Notes: a model not told the origin generated them from the sequence alone. A DNA stretch of 64,000 nt from Azospirillum sp. TSO35-2 (GCF_003116095.1 NZ_LGRA01000013.1:542545-606544); one strand, 5' to 3'; shown: positions 37,959 to 47,427, numbered from the stretch's first letter. Translations and numbers: made by a program.

Positions 37959-39197
37959 TCAGACCGCCGGGAAGTTCGCCTTCGCTTCCGCGTAGGCTTC
38001 CGGGAAGATCACCTTGATGTCGTCGCCCTGGATCTGGGTGTTGATCGGCGTGGCGCCCTCGTTCTGGCCGTTGACGAACTTCGTCGGGCCGTAGGGCATG
38101 ATGTGGCCGGCGAAGGTGGAGGCGTTCAGCGCCTCGATGATCTTGGCGCGGTCGGTCGAGCCGGCGCGCTCGATGGCGTCGGCCAGCAGCTTCACGTTCG
38201 AATAGTTCAGCGACACGTTGTAGGCGAAGGACTTGCCCTGCTCCTGCACCGCCTTGCGCAGCGCCAGCGCCTGCGGGTTGCGCGGGTCGTGCCAGTGGTT
38301 GCAGTCGATGACGTTCTGGGCCGCCTGGGGGAACTCCTTGACGAAGCGCCCGTTCGACGCCGCCCCGCCCAGCACGGCGTAGACGCCCTTCGGCTTGATG
38401 CGCTGCTGCTGCATGGTGCGGGCGAGCAGCACGAACTCGCCGTAGTAGTTGGACGGGATCACCAGATCCGGGTTCAGCGAGCGGATGCGCAGCGCGACGT
38501 TGGACATGTCGCGCGCCGGGGTCGGATGGGCGATGGTCTCCAGCACCTCGAAGCCGCGCTTGGGCAGTTCGGTCTGCAGCAGCTTGGCGAGGCCGGAGCC
38601 GAACAGCCCGTCCTCGTGCACCAGCACCACCGTCTTCGCCGGCTTGCCCGCCAACTCGTTCATGCGGGTCAGGTTGTCGAGCGCCACCGTGGTGACCTTG
38701 CCGAAGCCGGGGCCGAAGCGGAAGGTGTTCTTCAGCCCGCGCGCCATGATCTGGTCCGACACGCCGACATCGACCAGATAGGGCAGGTCGTAGCGCGCCG
38801 CCGCCTGCGACGCGGCGAGGCAGATCGGGCTGGCGAAGCCGCCGACGATGGCGCAGGCCCCGTCGGCCTGCATGCGCTCGACCTCCTGCGTTCCGGCCTC
38901 CGGCGTGGAGCGGGCGTCGCCGAACAGCATCTCCAGCTTGGCGCCGCCCAGCGCCTTGATGCCGCCGGCGGCGTTGATCTCGTTGATCGCCATCTCGGCG
39001 CCCAGTCGGCCGAGGTCGCCGTCATGGGCCAGCGCGCCGGTGACCGGCTGGAGGATGCCGATCTTCACCGCGGCGGTTTGCGCCCGCAGGATCGACGGCG
39101 CCGCCAGCGGCGCGACGGCCGCCACGGCCGCGCCGGCCTTCAGGACCGAGCGGCGGGTGAGGCCAAGATGCGGAAACCCCTGAACCGGACGTCTCAT
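37959..39197 (-). CDS. ABC transporter substrate-binding protein, Leu/Ile/Val-binding type
   Basis: A 412-residue periplasmic protein. The signal GLTRRSVLKAGAAVAAVAPL has a twin arginine and may use Tat, with cleavage near ILRAQ. The mature fold is type 1 (VKIGILQPVTGALAHDGDLG, AMINEINAAGGIKALGGAKL, VVLVHEDGLFGSGLAKLLQT). It begins five bases after the gntR stop codon. The ligand is not a standard amino acid by necessity: these proteins also bind amides and aromatic acids, and the operon argues for a cyclic amide or related acid. Confidence 0.92.
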   Translation of the reverse strand: MRRPVQGFPHLGLTRRSVLKAGAAVAAVAPLAAPSILRAQTAAVKIGILQPVTGALAHDGDLGRLGAEMAINEINAAGGIKALGGAKLEMLFGDARSTPEAGTQEVERMQADGACAIVGGFASPICLAASQAAARYDLPYLVDVGVSDQIMARGLKNTFRFGPGFGKVTTVALDNLTRMNELAGKPAKTVVLVHEDGLFGSGLAKLLQTELPKRGFEVLETIAHPTPARDMSNVALRIRSLNPDLVIPSNYYGEFVLLARTMQQQRIKPKGVYAVLGGAASNGRFVKEFPQAAQNVIDCNHWHDPRNPQALALRKAVQEQGKSFAYNVSLNYSNVKLLADAIERAGSTDRAKIIEALNASTFAGHIMPYGPTKFVNGQNEGATPINTQIQGDDIKVIFPEAYAEAKANFPAV

Positions 39198-39202
39198 TGC
39201 GC

Positions 39203-40072
39203 TCAACTCCTCTGTTTGGTGGTCCGCTTGGCGCGGGTCGGCTTGTCGCCTTGCTTGTTTTTCTCGGGTTTGGTCTTGTCGGCTTTGCCCTTGTCCGATG
39301 CGCGGGGCCAGCCCAGCGCCGGGCTCCAGCGCCGTTCGCCGTCGTTGCCGGTGCGCACCAGATCCATGTGGAAGCTGTAGCGGTCGGGCCGGTACAGCGC
39401 GTGCAGATGCTCCACCCCGCGCCCCGCCGGCTCGTAGACCACGCGGGTCAGCGTCAGCAGCGGCGAGCCGATCTCCAGATCCAGCGCCGCCGCCGCCTCC
39501 GGCCCGGCCAGGGTCGCGTTGATCGCCTGGGTCGCCCGCTCCGTCGTCACGCCCGACCGTTCGATCAGCTCCAGCAGCGGCCGGGCGGCCAGTTCGGCCT
39601 CCGAATAGGTCAGGCCGATCCATTCCGGCACATGGGTGGTCAGGTAGGAGAAGGGCACGCCGTCGATCAGCCGCACCCGGACGGAGCGCTGGACCCGCTC
39701 CCCCGGCTTCATCCCCAGGCTTTCGGCGATGCCCTCGCTGGGCAGGCCGTAGCCGAAGGACAGCAGCTTCACGTCGGTGCTGCGCCCCATGTCGATCAGG
39801 TGCGACAGCACGTTGGACAGGTCGGCGACGATCGGCCGGACGCTGCGGGTGTCGTGGACGAAGGTGCCGGACCCCGCCTTGCGCTGCACCAGCCCTTCCT
39901 TGTCGAGCAGGTCGAGCGCCCGGCGCACGGTGACCCGCGACACCGCATGCTCCGCCGCCAGCGCCGGTTCGCCCGGCAGCCGCGTCCCCGGCGGCAGGTC
40001 GCCGGCGATGATGCGGTCGCGCAGCAGCAGGTAGATCCTGCGCGCCTTCAGAGGTTCAACCGCCGATCTCAC
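39203..40072 (-). CDS. GntR/HutC-family regulator of the 13-gene operon
   Basis: A 289-residue regulator. Residues 9-70 are a GntR winged helix (RRIYLLLRDRIIAGDLPPGT, EHAVSRVTVRRALDLLDKEG), and residues 90-240 a UTRA effector domain (RVQRSVRVRLIDGVPFSYLT). The last 30 residues are a lysine-rich tail (KADKTKPEKNKQGDKPTRAK) not usual for the family. A GTG at 40072 is taken as start because it gives the standard N-terminus and GGGGAG lies upstream; no ATG fits nearby. It is first in the operon and has a palindromic operator inside its own promoter, so it probably represses itself and the catabolic genes. Confidence 0.88.
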   Translation of the reverse strand: MRSAVEPLKARRIYLLLRDRIIAGDLPPGTRLPGEPALAAEHAVSRVTVRRALDLLDKEGLVQRKAGSGTFVHDTRSVRPIVADLSNVLSHLIDMGRSTDVKLLSFGYGLPSEGIAESLGMKPGERVQRSVRVRLIDGVPFSYLTTHVPEWIGLTYSEAELAARPLLELIERSGVTTERATQAINATLAGPEAAAALDLEIGSPLLTLTRVVYEPAGRGVEHLHALYRPDRYSFHMDLVRTGNDGERRWSPALGWPRASDKGKADKTKPEKNKQGDKPTRAKRTTKQRS

Positions 40073-40126
40073 AGCGCCCCGTCTCCCCGTTCGCCGGAAG
40101 CCAAGCCGGTCTCTGCACCAGACAGG

Positions 40127-40159
40127 AACCTGTATGATCGATAATACAGGTTGGGTCAA
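40127..40159 (-). promoter_or_regulatory. Promoter and operator of the gntR-led catabolic operon
   Basis: On the minus strand a -35 TTGACC (40159-40154) and a weak -10 CATACA (40136-40131) are 17 bases apart. AACCTGTAT (40127-40135) and ATACAGGTT (40144-40152) form a perfect 9-bp inverted repeat with an 8-base centre, lying between and over these elements. The TGTAT/ATACA arms fit HutC-type operators. Confidence 0.7.
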
Positions 40160-40192
40160 CCAGGATTGCGGGGCGGAGAGCAATTGGGTGTG

Positions 40193-40221
40193 CTGACGGA
40201 TCGGCGGCTTCCGGCTACACT
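40193..40221 (+). promoter_or_regulatory. Putative Rrf2 gene promoter, possibly leaderless
   Basis: CTGACG (40193-40198), a 17-base spacer and TACACT (40216-40221) precede the ATG at 40228 by only six bases. Transcription would start at or next to the ATG, and no ribosome site is seen, which fits a leaderless message. Confidence 0.45.
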
Positions 40222-40227
40222 GCGGCG

Positions 40228-40728
40228 ATGCTGTCGCAAAAAGCCAAATACGCCCTGCGGGCCATGCTCGCGCTCGCCACGGTCGACGAGGGGGAGTCCC
40301 TTCAGATCGCCGACATCGCCGAGCGCCATCGCCTGCCCAAACGGTTCCTGGAGCAGATCCTGCTGGACCTGAAGCACCATGGGCTGGTCATCAGCAAGCG
40401 CGGCAAGAATGGCGGCTACGCCCTCATCCGGCCGGCGGCGGAGATCACCTTCGCCCAGGTCGTGCGGATCATCGACGGGCCGCTGGCGCCGCTGCCCTGT
40501 CTCAGCCGGGTGGCCTACCAACGCTGCGACGATTGCGAGGACGAGCAGGGCTGCGCCATCCGCCGCGTTTACGCCGGCGTCCACGCGGCGACGCTGACCG
40601 TCCTGGAAGGCACCACGCTGGAAGCCGCCCTGGCGGACCGCGGGACCGAGCCATGGAACAGCACATTCGGCACGCTGTTGAACGAGGCGCAGCCCAACGA
40701 CCGGCCTATGCGCGTCGGCAGGGCATAA
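40228..40728 (+). CDS. Rrf2-family transcriptional regulator (sulfur/CymR type)
   Basis: A 166-residue regulator. Residues 1-70 are the Rrf2 winged helix (MLSQKAKYALRAMLALATVD, PKRFLEQILLDLKHHGLVIS, RGKNGGYALIRP). Cysteines near residues 91, 100, 103 and 109 (CLSRVAYQRCDDCEDEQGC) could hold an Fe-S cluster as in IscR or RirA, or respond to sulfur metabolites as in CymR. The next genes are for sulfate uptake, so control of sulfur assimilation is the best guess. Confidence 0.88.
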   Translation: MLSQKAKYALRAMLALATVDEGESLQIADIAERHRLPKRFLEQILLDLKHHGLVISKRGKNGGYALIRPAAEITFAQVVRIIDGPLAPLPCLSRVAYQRCDDCEDEQGCAIRRVYAGVHAATLTVLEGTTLEAALADRGTEPWNSTFGTLLNEAQPNDRPMRVGRA

Positions 40729-40897
40729 GACAAACGGGTCTGGTGAATCGGTTTTAAATACGTAAGAGATTCTGGGTTAGTGGGTTTTTCGCGCTTCTAA
40801 TCACGACCAAGTTGATCGAGTATCGGTTCTTGTCGGGGCCGCCGACGGCCGGCGCGCCCCAACCGCTCCCCGATGGAATTGGCCGATGGAGTTGGCG

Positions 40898-41911
40898 ATG
40901 CACGCACGCACCCGTTCCCTCGCGGCGTTTCTGCTGAGCGCGGCGCTTGCCGGCGGCGCCCCGGCGGCCTGGGCCGACAGCAGCCTGCTGAACGTCTCCT
41001 ACGACCCGACCCGCGAGCTGTACGCCGACTACAACAAGCTGTTCGCCGCGAAATGGAAGGCCGACACCGGCCAGACGGTGTCGATCCGCCAGTCGCACGG
41101 CGGGTCCGGCAAGCAGGCCCGCTCGGTCATCGACGGCAACGATGCCGACGTGGTGACGCTGGCGCTCGCCTACGACATCGACGCGATCGCCCAGGCCGGC
41201 CGCATGAACAAGGGGTGGCAGGCCGCCTACCCGAACAACAGCGCGCCCTACACCTCGACCATCGTGTTCCTGGTGCGCAAGGGCAACCCGAAGGGGGTCA
41301 AGGACTGGGACGATCTGGCGAAGCCGGGCATCCAGGTCGTCACGCCCAACCCGAAGACCTCGGGCGGTGCCCGCTGGAACGTCCTGGCCGCCTACGGCTA
41401 CGCGCTGGACAAGAACGGCGGCGACGAGACCAAGGCCAAGGACTTCACCGCGCGGCTGTTCAAGAACGTCCCCGTGCTGGACACCGGCGCCCGCGGCGCC
41501 ACCGTCACCTTCGTCCAGCGCGGCATCGGCGACGTGCTGCTCGCCTGGGAGAACGAGGCTTTCCTGGCGGTCGAGGAGCTGGGGCGCGACAAGTTCGACA
41601 TCGTCGTGCCCTCGGTCAGCATCCTGGCCGAACCCCCGGTCGCCGTCGTCGACGAGGTCGTCGACCGCAAGGGCACCCGCAAGGTGGCCGAGGCCTATCT
41701 GCGCTACCTTTATTCGCCCGAGGGACAGGATCTGGGCGCCCGCCACTATTACCGGCCGCGCCTGGCCGAGGTGGCGGCACGCTACGCCGACCGCTTTGCC
41801 AACGTGGCGATGTTCACCATCGACGACAAGTTCGGCGGCTGGGCCAAGGCCCAGGCCAAGTTCTTCGCCGACGGCGGGCTGTTCGACCAGATCTACACCC
41901 AGGGCCGCTGA
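40898..41911 (+). CDS. sbp: Sulfate/thiosulfate ABC transporter substrate-binding protein
   Basis: A 337-residue periplasmic protein with a clear Sec signal ([20 protein letters not shown]). The mature part matches Sbp/Cys[21 protein letters not shown], then [20 protein letters not shown] (sulfate-binding loop), [10 protein letters not shown], and [21 protein letters not shown] lies six bases before the ATG at 40898; an in-frame ATG at 40886 is the alternative. The permease genes that normally follow are absent. Confidence 0.94.
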   Translation: MHARTRSLAAFLLSAALAGGAPAAWADSSLLNVSYDPTRELYADYNKLFAAKWKADTGQTVSIRQSHGGSGKQARSVIDGNDADVVTLALAYDIDAIAQAGRMNKGWQAAYPNNSAPYTSTIVFLVRKGNPKGVKDWDDLAKPGIQVVTPNPKTSGGARWNVLAAYGYALDKNGGDETKAKDFTARLFKNVPVLDTGARGATVTFVQRGIGDVLLAWENEAFLAVEELGRDKFDIVVPSVSILAEPPVAVVDEVVDRKGTRKVAEAYLRYLYSPEGQDLGARHYYRPRLAEVAARYADRFANVAMFTIDDKFGGWAKAQAKFFADGGLFDQIYTQGR

Positions 41912-41992
41912 ACGATGCCTGCTGGCGCGACGCCGGCGAACGCGCCACCCGCCGGCGCCACCGAGGCCGCCATCCCCGATCGGGAGGACCCC

Positions 41993-43129
41993 ATGAACAT
42001 CGACATCCAGGGCATCACCAAGCGCTTCGGCGCCTTCCTCGCGCTGGACAGGGTGGACCTGCGCATCGACAGCGGCGAGCTGGTCGCGCTGCTGGGCCCC
42101 TCCGGGTCGGGCAAGACCACGCTGCTGCGGATCATCGCCGGGCTGGAGACCGCCGACGCCGGCAGCGTGCTGTTCGGCGGCGAGAACGCGCTGCAACGCC
42201 ACCCGCGCGACCGGCAGGTCGGCTTCGTGTTCCAGCACTACGCCCTGTTCCGCCACATGACGGTGTTCGACAACGTCGCCTTCGGGCTTCAGGTCCGGCC
42301 GCGGAGCCAGCGCCCGTCGAAGGCGGCGATCGCGGAGCGGGTGCAGGAGCTGCTGCGGCTGGTCCAGCTCGACCCGCTGGCCGACCGCTACCCCTCGCAG
42401 CTCTCCGGCGGCCAGCGCCAGCGGGTGGCGCTGGCGCGCGCGCTGGCGATCGAGCCGCGGGTGCTGCTGCTCGACGAGCCGTTCGGCGCGCTCGACGCCA
42501 AGGTCCGCAAGGAGTTGCGCCGCTGGCTGCGCCACCTGCACGACGCCATGGGCATCACCAGCGTCTTCGTGACCCACGACCAGGAAGAGGCGCTGGAGCT
42601 GGCCGACCGCGTGGTGGTGATGAACCAGGGCCGGATCGAGCAGATCGGCACGCCGACCACCGTCTACCGCGATCCGGCCACCCCCTTCGTCTACGAGTTC
42701 CTGGGCGACGTGAACCGCATCGAGTGCACCATCGACGGCGGGCTGGTCCGTCTGGCCAGGCTGGGGCTGCCGCTCGGCGGGGTCGGCGGGCAGGCCGGGC
42801 AGGCGATCGTCTATGTCCGGCCGCACGACATCGACCTGGCCCCGGCCGATGGCGATGCCGGACCCGCAACCGGGATCGTCCGCCGCCTCTACGAGGTCGG
42901 GGCGCTGATCCGTGCCGAGGTCGATTACGCCGGGACCCGGCTCGACGTCGCCATCCCCGCCGGCGAGCCGACCCGCTTGCGCGCCGGCGACCCCGTCCGC
43001 GTCGCGATCCGCCGCGGCCTCGTCTTCCCCACCGAGCGCACCGGCGGGCAGGAGGCGATGGCGCTGGTCCCGTTCCGGAACCTCGGCCGTGGCGCGGCCG
43101 CGCATGGGTCGGGTGCCCTGCGTGGCTGA
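41993..43129 (+). CDS. cysA: Sulfate ABC transporter ATP-binding protein CysA
   Basis: A 378-residue ATPase. Walker A is GPSGSGKTT (about residue 35), the signature [15 protein letters not shown] near 138, Walker [21 protein letters not shown] with the CysA-type continuation, and [13 protein letters not shown]. Residues 245-350 form the TOBE-like regulatory domain. GGGAGG before the ATG supports the start. Only 81 bases separate it from sbp; CysT and CysW, which it must energise, are not in the window. Confidence 0.92.
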   Translation: MNIDIQGITKRFGAFLALDRVDLRIDSGELVALLGPSGSGKTTLLRIIAGLETADAGSVLFGGENALQRHPRDRQVGFVFQHYALFRHMTVFDNVAFGLQVRPRSQRPSKAAIAERVQELLRLVQLDPLADRYPSQLSGGQRQRVALARALAIEPRVLLLDEPFGALDAKVRKELRRWLRHLHDAMGITSVFVTHDQEEALELADRVVVMNQGRIEQIGTPTTVYRDPATPFVYEFLGDVNRIECTIDGGLVRLARLGLPLGGVGGQAGQAIVYVRPHDIDLAPADGDAGPATGIVRRLYEVGALIRAEVDYAGTRLDVAIPAGEPTRLRAGDPVRVAIRRGLVFPTERTGGQEAMALVPFRNLGRGAAAHGSGALRG

Positions 43130-43218
43130 CGGCCTCCCCACCGGCCAGGCCGCCGGCTTGGCACCGCGCGCCGACCCGTGCAGGATGGCGGGACGGGGCG
43201 GCGGCACGGGAACGGGCG

Positions 43219-44961
43219 ATGGGGTTCGAACAGGCGGCGCTGACCGCCATCCTGGGCGGCATGCTGGCGGCCTTCGCCGCCGGCCGCTGGCGCTACGACG
43301 TCGTCGCCATGGCCGGGCTGATGGCGGCCGTCGCCATGGGGCTCGTGCCGGCCGATGCGGCCTTCGCCGGCTTCGCCAACCCGGCGGTGATCACCGTGGC
43401 CGGGGTGCTGGTGCTGTCGCGCACCCTCACCCGCTCCGGCCGGTTCGACGCCGTGGCGGAACGGCTGCTGGCCGGCGTCTCCGGCCTGCCCGGCCAGTTG
43501 GCCGTGCTGTGCGGGCTGGCCGCGGCGGCGTCCGCCGTCATGAACAACATCGGCGCGCTGGCCCTGTTCATGCCGGTCGCGCTGTGGGCGGCCAAGCGGC
43601 ACGGGCGCTCGCCGGCGCTCTACCTGATGCCGCTGTCCTACGCCACGCTGCTGGGCGGCATGACGACGCTGATCGGAACGCCGGCGAACCTGCTGGTGTC
43701 CCGCTTCCGCGCCGCCGCCGCCGGGGAGCCGTTCGGCATGTTCGCCTTCTCGGCCGTCGCCGTCCCGCTGGCGGTGCTGGGCATCGGCTATCTGGCGCTG
43801 GTCGGCTGGCGGCAGGCGCGCACCAACGCCGGCCTGGAGCCGGACGACGCCCCCGACGACCTTCCCCTCTACGACACCGAACTGACGGTGACGCCGGCCT
43901 CGCCCTACCGCGGCCGGCTCGTCGCCGAACTGGAGCGGGAGCGGCACGCGCGCGTCACCGGCATCGTCCGCGACGGCCGCCGCGTCTTCGCCCGGCTGGC
44001 GGAGGAGGCGCTTCGGGCCGGCGACCTGCTGCTGATCCGGGTGGACGTTGCGGCGCTGCACACCCTGGCGGCCTCCGGCGGTCTGGTTCCGCCGGTCCCG
44101 GCGCAGGGCGACGGCACCTTCGCCGAAGCGGTGGTTGCGCCCAACGCCGTCCTGCAAGGCAGTTGCGCCGCCTCGCTCGACCTGGAAGGCCGCTGGGGCG
44201 TCACCCTGGTCGCGGCGATGCGCCAGCAGCGGCGGACCGAGGGCCGACTGGCCGACGCCTCGCTGTCGGTCGGCGACGTCCTGCTGCTGCATGGCGAACC
44301 CGCCGCCATCCGGACGGCGATCGACGAGCTCGGCTGCCTGCCGCTGGCCGACCGCCGGATCGACCCGCAACCGCGGCGCACCGCCGTCGCCGGCGCCGTC
44401 TTCACCGTCGCCGTGCTGCTGGCGGCGCTGGACATCGGTCCGCCGGCCATCGTGTTCAGCGTCGGCGTGCTGGTCCTGGTCGTGGCGCGCTGCCTGCGGC
44501 CGTCGGAGGTCTACGACGCCATCGACTGGCCGGTGATCGTGCTGCTGGCCGCGATGATCCCGCTGGGCGACGCGCTGCAGAGCAGCGGCACCGCCGGGCT
44601 GGTGGCCGGCGCCCTGCTGGCGGAGGCCGGCGGGGTCGGTCCGCAGGCGATGCTGACGCTGGTGCTCGCGGTCACCATGCTGTTGACGCCGGTCCTGAAC
44701 AACCCGGCCACGGTGATCGTGATGTCGCCGGTCGCCCTCAGCCTCGCCGGCCGGCTCGGCCTGTCGGCGGACCCGTTCCTCGTCGCGGTGGCGATCGGCG
44801 CGTCCTGCGATTTCCTGACGCCGTTCGGGCATCACAACAACGCCCTGGTGATGGGGCCGGGCGGCTACCGCTTCACCGACTTCGCCCGGCTCGGCATCGG
44901 GCTGGAGCTGATGGTCATCATCGTCGCCCCCCTCCTGATTCCGCTGGTGTGGCGTTTCTGA
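43219..44961 (+). CDS. SLC13/SAC1-like anion transporter with two RCK_C domains
   Basis: A 580-residue membrane carrier. The first membrane half has the family motif NNIGALALFMPVALWAAKRH (near residue 110) and LLGGMTTLIGTPANLLVS. Residues 215-370 are two TrkA-C (RCK_C) domains (YRGRLVAELERERHARVTGI; VLLLHGEPAAIRTAIDELG). The second membrane half repeats the motif as TPVLNNPATVIVMSPVALSL. SAC1/SLT-type relatives move sulfate with sodium or protons. Sited after sbp-cysA, it may replace the missing ABC permease as the working sulfate importer. Confidence 0.88.
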   Translation: MGFEQAALTAILGGMLAAFAAGRWRYDVVAMAGLMAAVAMGLVPADAAFAGFANPAVITVAGVLVLSRTLTRSGRFDAVAERLLAGVSGLPGQLAVLCGLAAAASAVMNNIGALALFMPVALWAAKRHGRSPALYLMPLSYATLLGGMTTLIGTPANLLVSRFRAAAAGEPFGMFAFSAVAVPLAVLGIGYLALVGWRQARTNAGLEPDDAPDDLPLYDTELTVTPASPYRGRLVAELERERHARVTGIVRDGRRVFARLAEEALRAGDLLLIRVDVAALHTLAASGGLVPPVPAQGDGTFAEAVVAPNAVLQGSCAASLDLEGRWGVTLVAAMRQQRRTEGRLADASLSVGDVLLLHGEPAAIRTAIDELGCLPLADRRIDPQPRRTAVAGAVFTVAVLLAALDIGPPAIVFSVGVLVLVVARCLRPSEVYDAIDWPVIVLLAAMIPLGDALQSSGTAGLVAGALLAEAGGVGPQAMLTLVLAVTMLLTPVLNNPATVIVMSPVALSLAGRLGLSADPFLVAVAIGASCDFLTPFGHHNNALVMGPGGYRFTDFARLGIGLELMVIIVAPLLIPLVWRF

Positions 44962-45265
44962 GCGGGGCCGCCCGAAGCGGGGCCGCCCACCTGCTCCCCC
45001 TTTTTGTCGTGGTCGCGACTCGGCAACAGCCGCTTTCCAGTGTGAAAAGCTCCGGAATTCCTACTTTAGCAATAGTGTTTTCCCTTCGGCCGATGGCGTG
45101 CCTGGTTTCCCTATGATAAGCAGGATTCCACGAAGCGGATCGAGCAGACACACGGCCGACGCACACCGCCCCGGTTCGGCTCCCCCAGCGTCGGGGGCAC
45201 GGCCGCCGGGAACCGACCGCCAACGGCCGACCTTTTCCCGACCCATCGCGGAAGGACGGACACCG
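44962..45265. other. Intergenic stretch after the SLC13 transporter
   Basis: It holds a direct repeat of AGCGGGGCCGCCC (two copies within the first 30 bases) followed at 45001 by a short T-run, possibly a terminator, and the palindrome GGAATTCC near 45054. No gene is seen. Confidence 0.4.
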
Positions 45266-46798
45266 ATGCCTGCAACGCCACATCTCCCTTCGCCCGCCTC
45301 CACGGCGCCCACCCTCTCCTCTCCGGGCCGGCACATCGCCATCGTCGGCGCCGGCTTCACCGGCAGCCTGCTGGCCGCCCATCTGCTGCGCGGCGCCCGG
45401 ACGCCGCTGACGGTCCACCTGATCGAATGCGGTCACCGGCCGGGCGCCGGCGTCGCCTATTCGACCCCCAACGGCGCGCATCTGCTGAACGTGCGCGCCT
45501 ACAACATGAGCGCCTATCCCGACGACCCGCGCCATTTCCTGCGCTGGCTGTGGAGCCGCGACGCCGACGGCCAGGTGCCGCCGAGCGGACACGCCTTCGT
45601 GTCCCGCGCCCTCTACGGCGCCTATGTCCAGGACGTGCTGGCCGACGCGCAGGCCGACGCACCCGACCACGCGCGGCTCGACCTGATCCGCGGCGAGGCG
45701 GTGGACGTCCACACCGACCCGGCGCAGCCGCAGGGCCGCTCCCTGCACGTTCGGCTGGGCGACGGCCGCAGCGTGGCGGCCGACGCCGCGGCGCTGTGCA
45801 TCGGCAACTTCCCGCCCTGTCCGCCCTGTCTGGACAGCTCCACCGCGGCCGAGGCGTTCGCGTCGCGGCACTTCATCGGCGACCCCTGGGACCTGACGGC
45901 CATCGGCCGCATCGGGCGCGAGGCGCCGGTGGTCATCCTCGGCACCGGCCTGACCATGGTGGACACGGTGGTGTCGCTGCTCGACCAGGGGCATCGCGGG
46001 CCGATCACCGCGGTGTCGCGCCGCGGACTGCTGCCGCTGCGGCACCAGGAGGCCCGGCCCTACAGCTCGTTCCTCCACCCCGACGTGATGCCGCGCACCG
46101 TGCTGGACGTGCTGATCGCGCTGAAGGCCGACGCCCGCCACGCGGTGGCGGCCGGCTTCGACTGGCGGTCGGCCTTCGACGCGCTGCGGCCGCACCACCA
46201 CCGCATCTGGGCCCATCTGCCGATGGAGGAGCGCCGCCGCTTCCTGCGCCACGCCCGTCCCTTCTGGGAGGTCCACCGCCACCGCATGGCGCCGGAGGTG
46301 GCCGACCGCATCGACGCCGCCCGCGCCGGCGGCCAACTGACCATCCTGCCCGGCCGGCTGGCCGACGCGGCGCTCACCGCCGACGGCCTGGAGCTGCGCA
46401 TCAACGAGCGCGGCGGCGCACGGACGCGGGTGCTGCACACGGCGGCGCTGATCAACGCGACCGGCACCAACTGCGACTACACCCGCATCCGGCATCCACT
46501 GGTGCGCGCGCTGCTGGATCGCGGGCTGGCACGGCCGGACGCGCTGCGCCTGGGGCTGGACGTGACGGAGACCGGGGCGGTGATCCGCGCCGACGGCACC
46601 CCGGCGCCCCGCCTCTTCGCGCTGGGCCCGGTCGCCAAGGCGCCCTTCTGGGAAATGACCGCCGTGCCGGAACTGCGCAGCCAATGCGCCGAAGCGGCCG
46701 AGCGCCTTCTGGCCGGGCTGGAGGCCGGGCCGGGGGCGGTGGCGAACGGCCTGCGGCCATCCTCCATGACCCGTCTGGACGACGGATTGTCGGCATGA
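45266..46798 (+). CDS. FAD/NAD(P)-binding protein of the YdhS/COG4529 type
   Basis: A 510-residue soluble protein. Residues 22-42 carry the dinucleotide-binding motif HIAIVGAGFTGSLLAAHLLR; GVAYSTPNGAHLLNVRAYNM follows near 60, and a second nucleotide motif VVILGTGLTMVDTVVSLLDQ near 218. This is the plan of the NAD_binding_9 family, flavoprotein monooxygenase-like enzymes of unknown substrate. GGAAGGA before the ATG at 45266 supports the start. It stands apart from its neighbours, with its own upstream region. Confidence 0.85.
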   Translation: MPATPHLPSPASTAPTLSSPGRHIAIVGAGFTGSLLAAHLLRGARTPLTVHLIECGHRPGAGVAYSTPNGAHLLNVRAYNMSAYPDDPRHFLRWLWSRDADGQVPPSGHAFVSRALYGAYVQDVLADAQADAPDHARLDLIRGEAVDVHTDPAQPQGRSLHVRLGDGRSVAADAAALCIGNFPPCPPCLDSSTAAEAFASRHFIGDPWDLTAIGRIGREAPVVILGTGLTMVDTVVSLLDQGHRGPITAVSRRGLLPLRHQEARPYSSFLHPDVMPRTVLDVLIALKADARHAVAAGFDWRSAFDALRPHHHRIWAHLPMEERRRFLRHARPFWEVHRHRMAPEVADRIDAARAGGQLTILPGRLADAALTADGLELRINERGGARTRVLHTAALINATGTNCDYTRIRHPLVRALLDRGLARPDALRLGLDVTETGAVIRADGTPAPRLFALGPVAKAPFWEMTAVPELRSQCAEAAERLLAGLEAGPGAVANGLRPSSMTRLDDGLSA

Positions 46799-46818
46799 CG
46801 CCGGAAAGCGGCTGAGTT

Positions 46819-46859
46819 TGTGGCGCGGCTCACAGCCGTGGTTTTGGCGCGGGGATAGG
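46819..46859 (+). promoter_or_regulatory. CRP-like site and promoter upstream of repeat protein gene
   Basis: TGTGGCGCGGCTCACA (46819-46834) matches the CRP consensus TGTGA-N6-TCACA at nine of ten fixed positions. Exactly 19 bases later comes GATAGG (46854-46859), a possible -10. The same pair with the same spacing lies at 55979-56019. The start codon is 125 bases beyond the site. Confidence 0.55.
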
Positions 46860-46959
46860 GTCTGGTCATCGGGACGGCAGACAGGGGACGGGCAGACGGC
46901 TCCCCCGGCGGTCCCGAACCGAACCCCCTCCCTCTCCCCTCGCTGAAGGAACCCACGCC

Positions 46960-47427
46960 ATGATCCGCACCGCCCTGCTCTCCGGCTTCGCCACCGTCGC
47001 CCTGCTGTCGGCCCCGGCCTTCGCCGGCAACGTCAGCTCGATCAACAACACCGCCGCCGGCATCGGCAACGTCGCCGTTCAGTCGGCGATGACCCGGCAG
47101 ATGGGCGGCCCCGGCCTGTTCGGCACCAACAACAGCGCCTCGGTCGACAACACCGCGGCGGGCATCGGCAACCTCGCCAAGCAGCGCGCCACCACGGTGC
47201 AGGGCGGCGGCTTCGGCGGTGGCTTCGGGGTGCCGCTGGGCGGCGGCTCCAACAGCGCGGTGGTCGGCAACACGGCGGCCGGCATCGGCAACCTGGCGGC
47301 GCAGAACAGCATGGTGCGCCAGCACAGCGGCACGCCGTTCGGCGGCGGCAACTTCGGCAACGTGCAGAACCTGTCCGCCGGCATCGGCAACGTCGCCGGC
47401 CAGCAGAGCCGGCTGATCCAGCGCTGA
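46960..47427 (+). CDS. Secreted repeat protein, curlin-like
   Basis: A 155-residue protein with a Sec signal (LLSGFATVALLSAPAFAG, cleavage near residue 23). The mature part is four imperfect repeats of 30-40 residues around NNTAAGIGNVAVQ, DNTAAGIGNLAKQ, GNTAAGIGNLAAQ and QNLSAGIGNVAGQ, spaced by Gly-rich linkers. Regular Asn, Gly, Ala and Gln spacing recalls the G-N-x-A and Gln positions of curlin (CsgA/CsgB) strands, though the period differs. It ends GNVAGQQSRLIQR, very like the end of the protein at 63050. A fibre subunit is my inference. A 15-bp tandem duplication spans its stop codon. Confidence 0.8.
   Translation: MIRTALLSGFATVALLSAPAFAGNVSSINNTAAGIGNVAVQSAMTRQMGGPGLFGTNNSASVDNTAAGIGNLAKQRATTVQGGGFGGGFGVPLGGGSNSAVVGNTAAGIGNLAAQNSMVRQHSGTPFGGGNFGNVQNLSAGIGNVAGQQSRLIQR

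Noticed and set aside
40873-43218. Long plus-strand frame upstream of the SLC13 gene
   Set aside because: It overlaps sbp and cysA in another frame; only the part from 43219 codes for the transporter.
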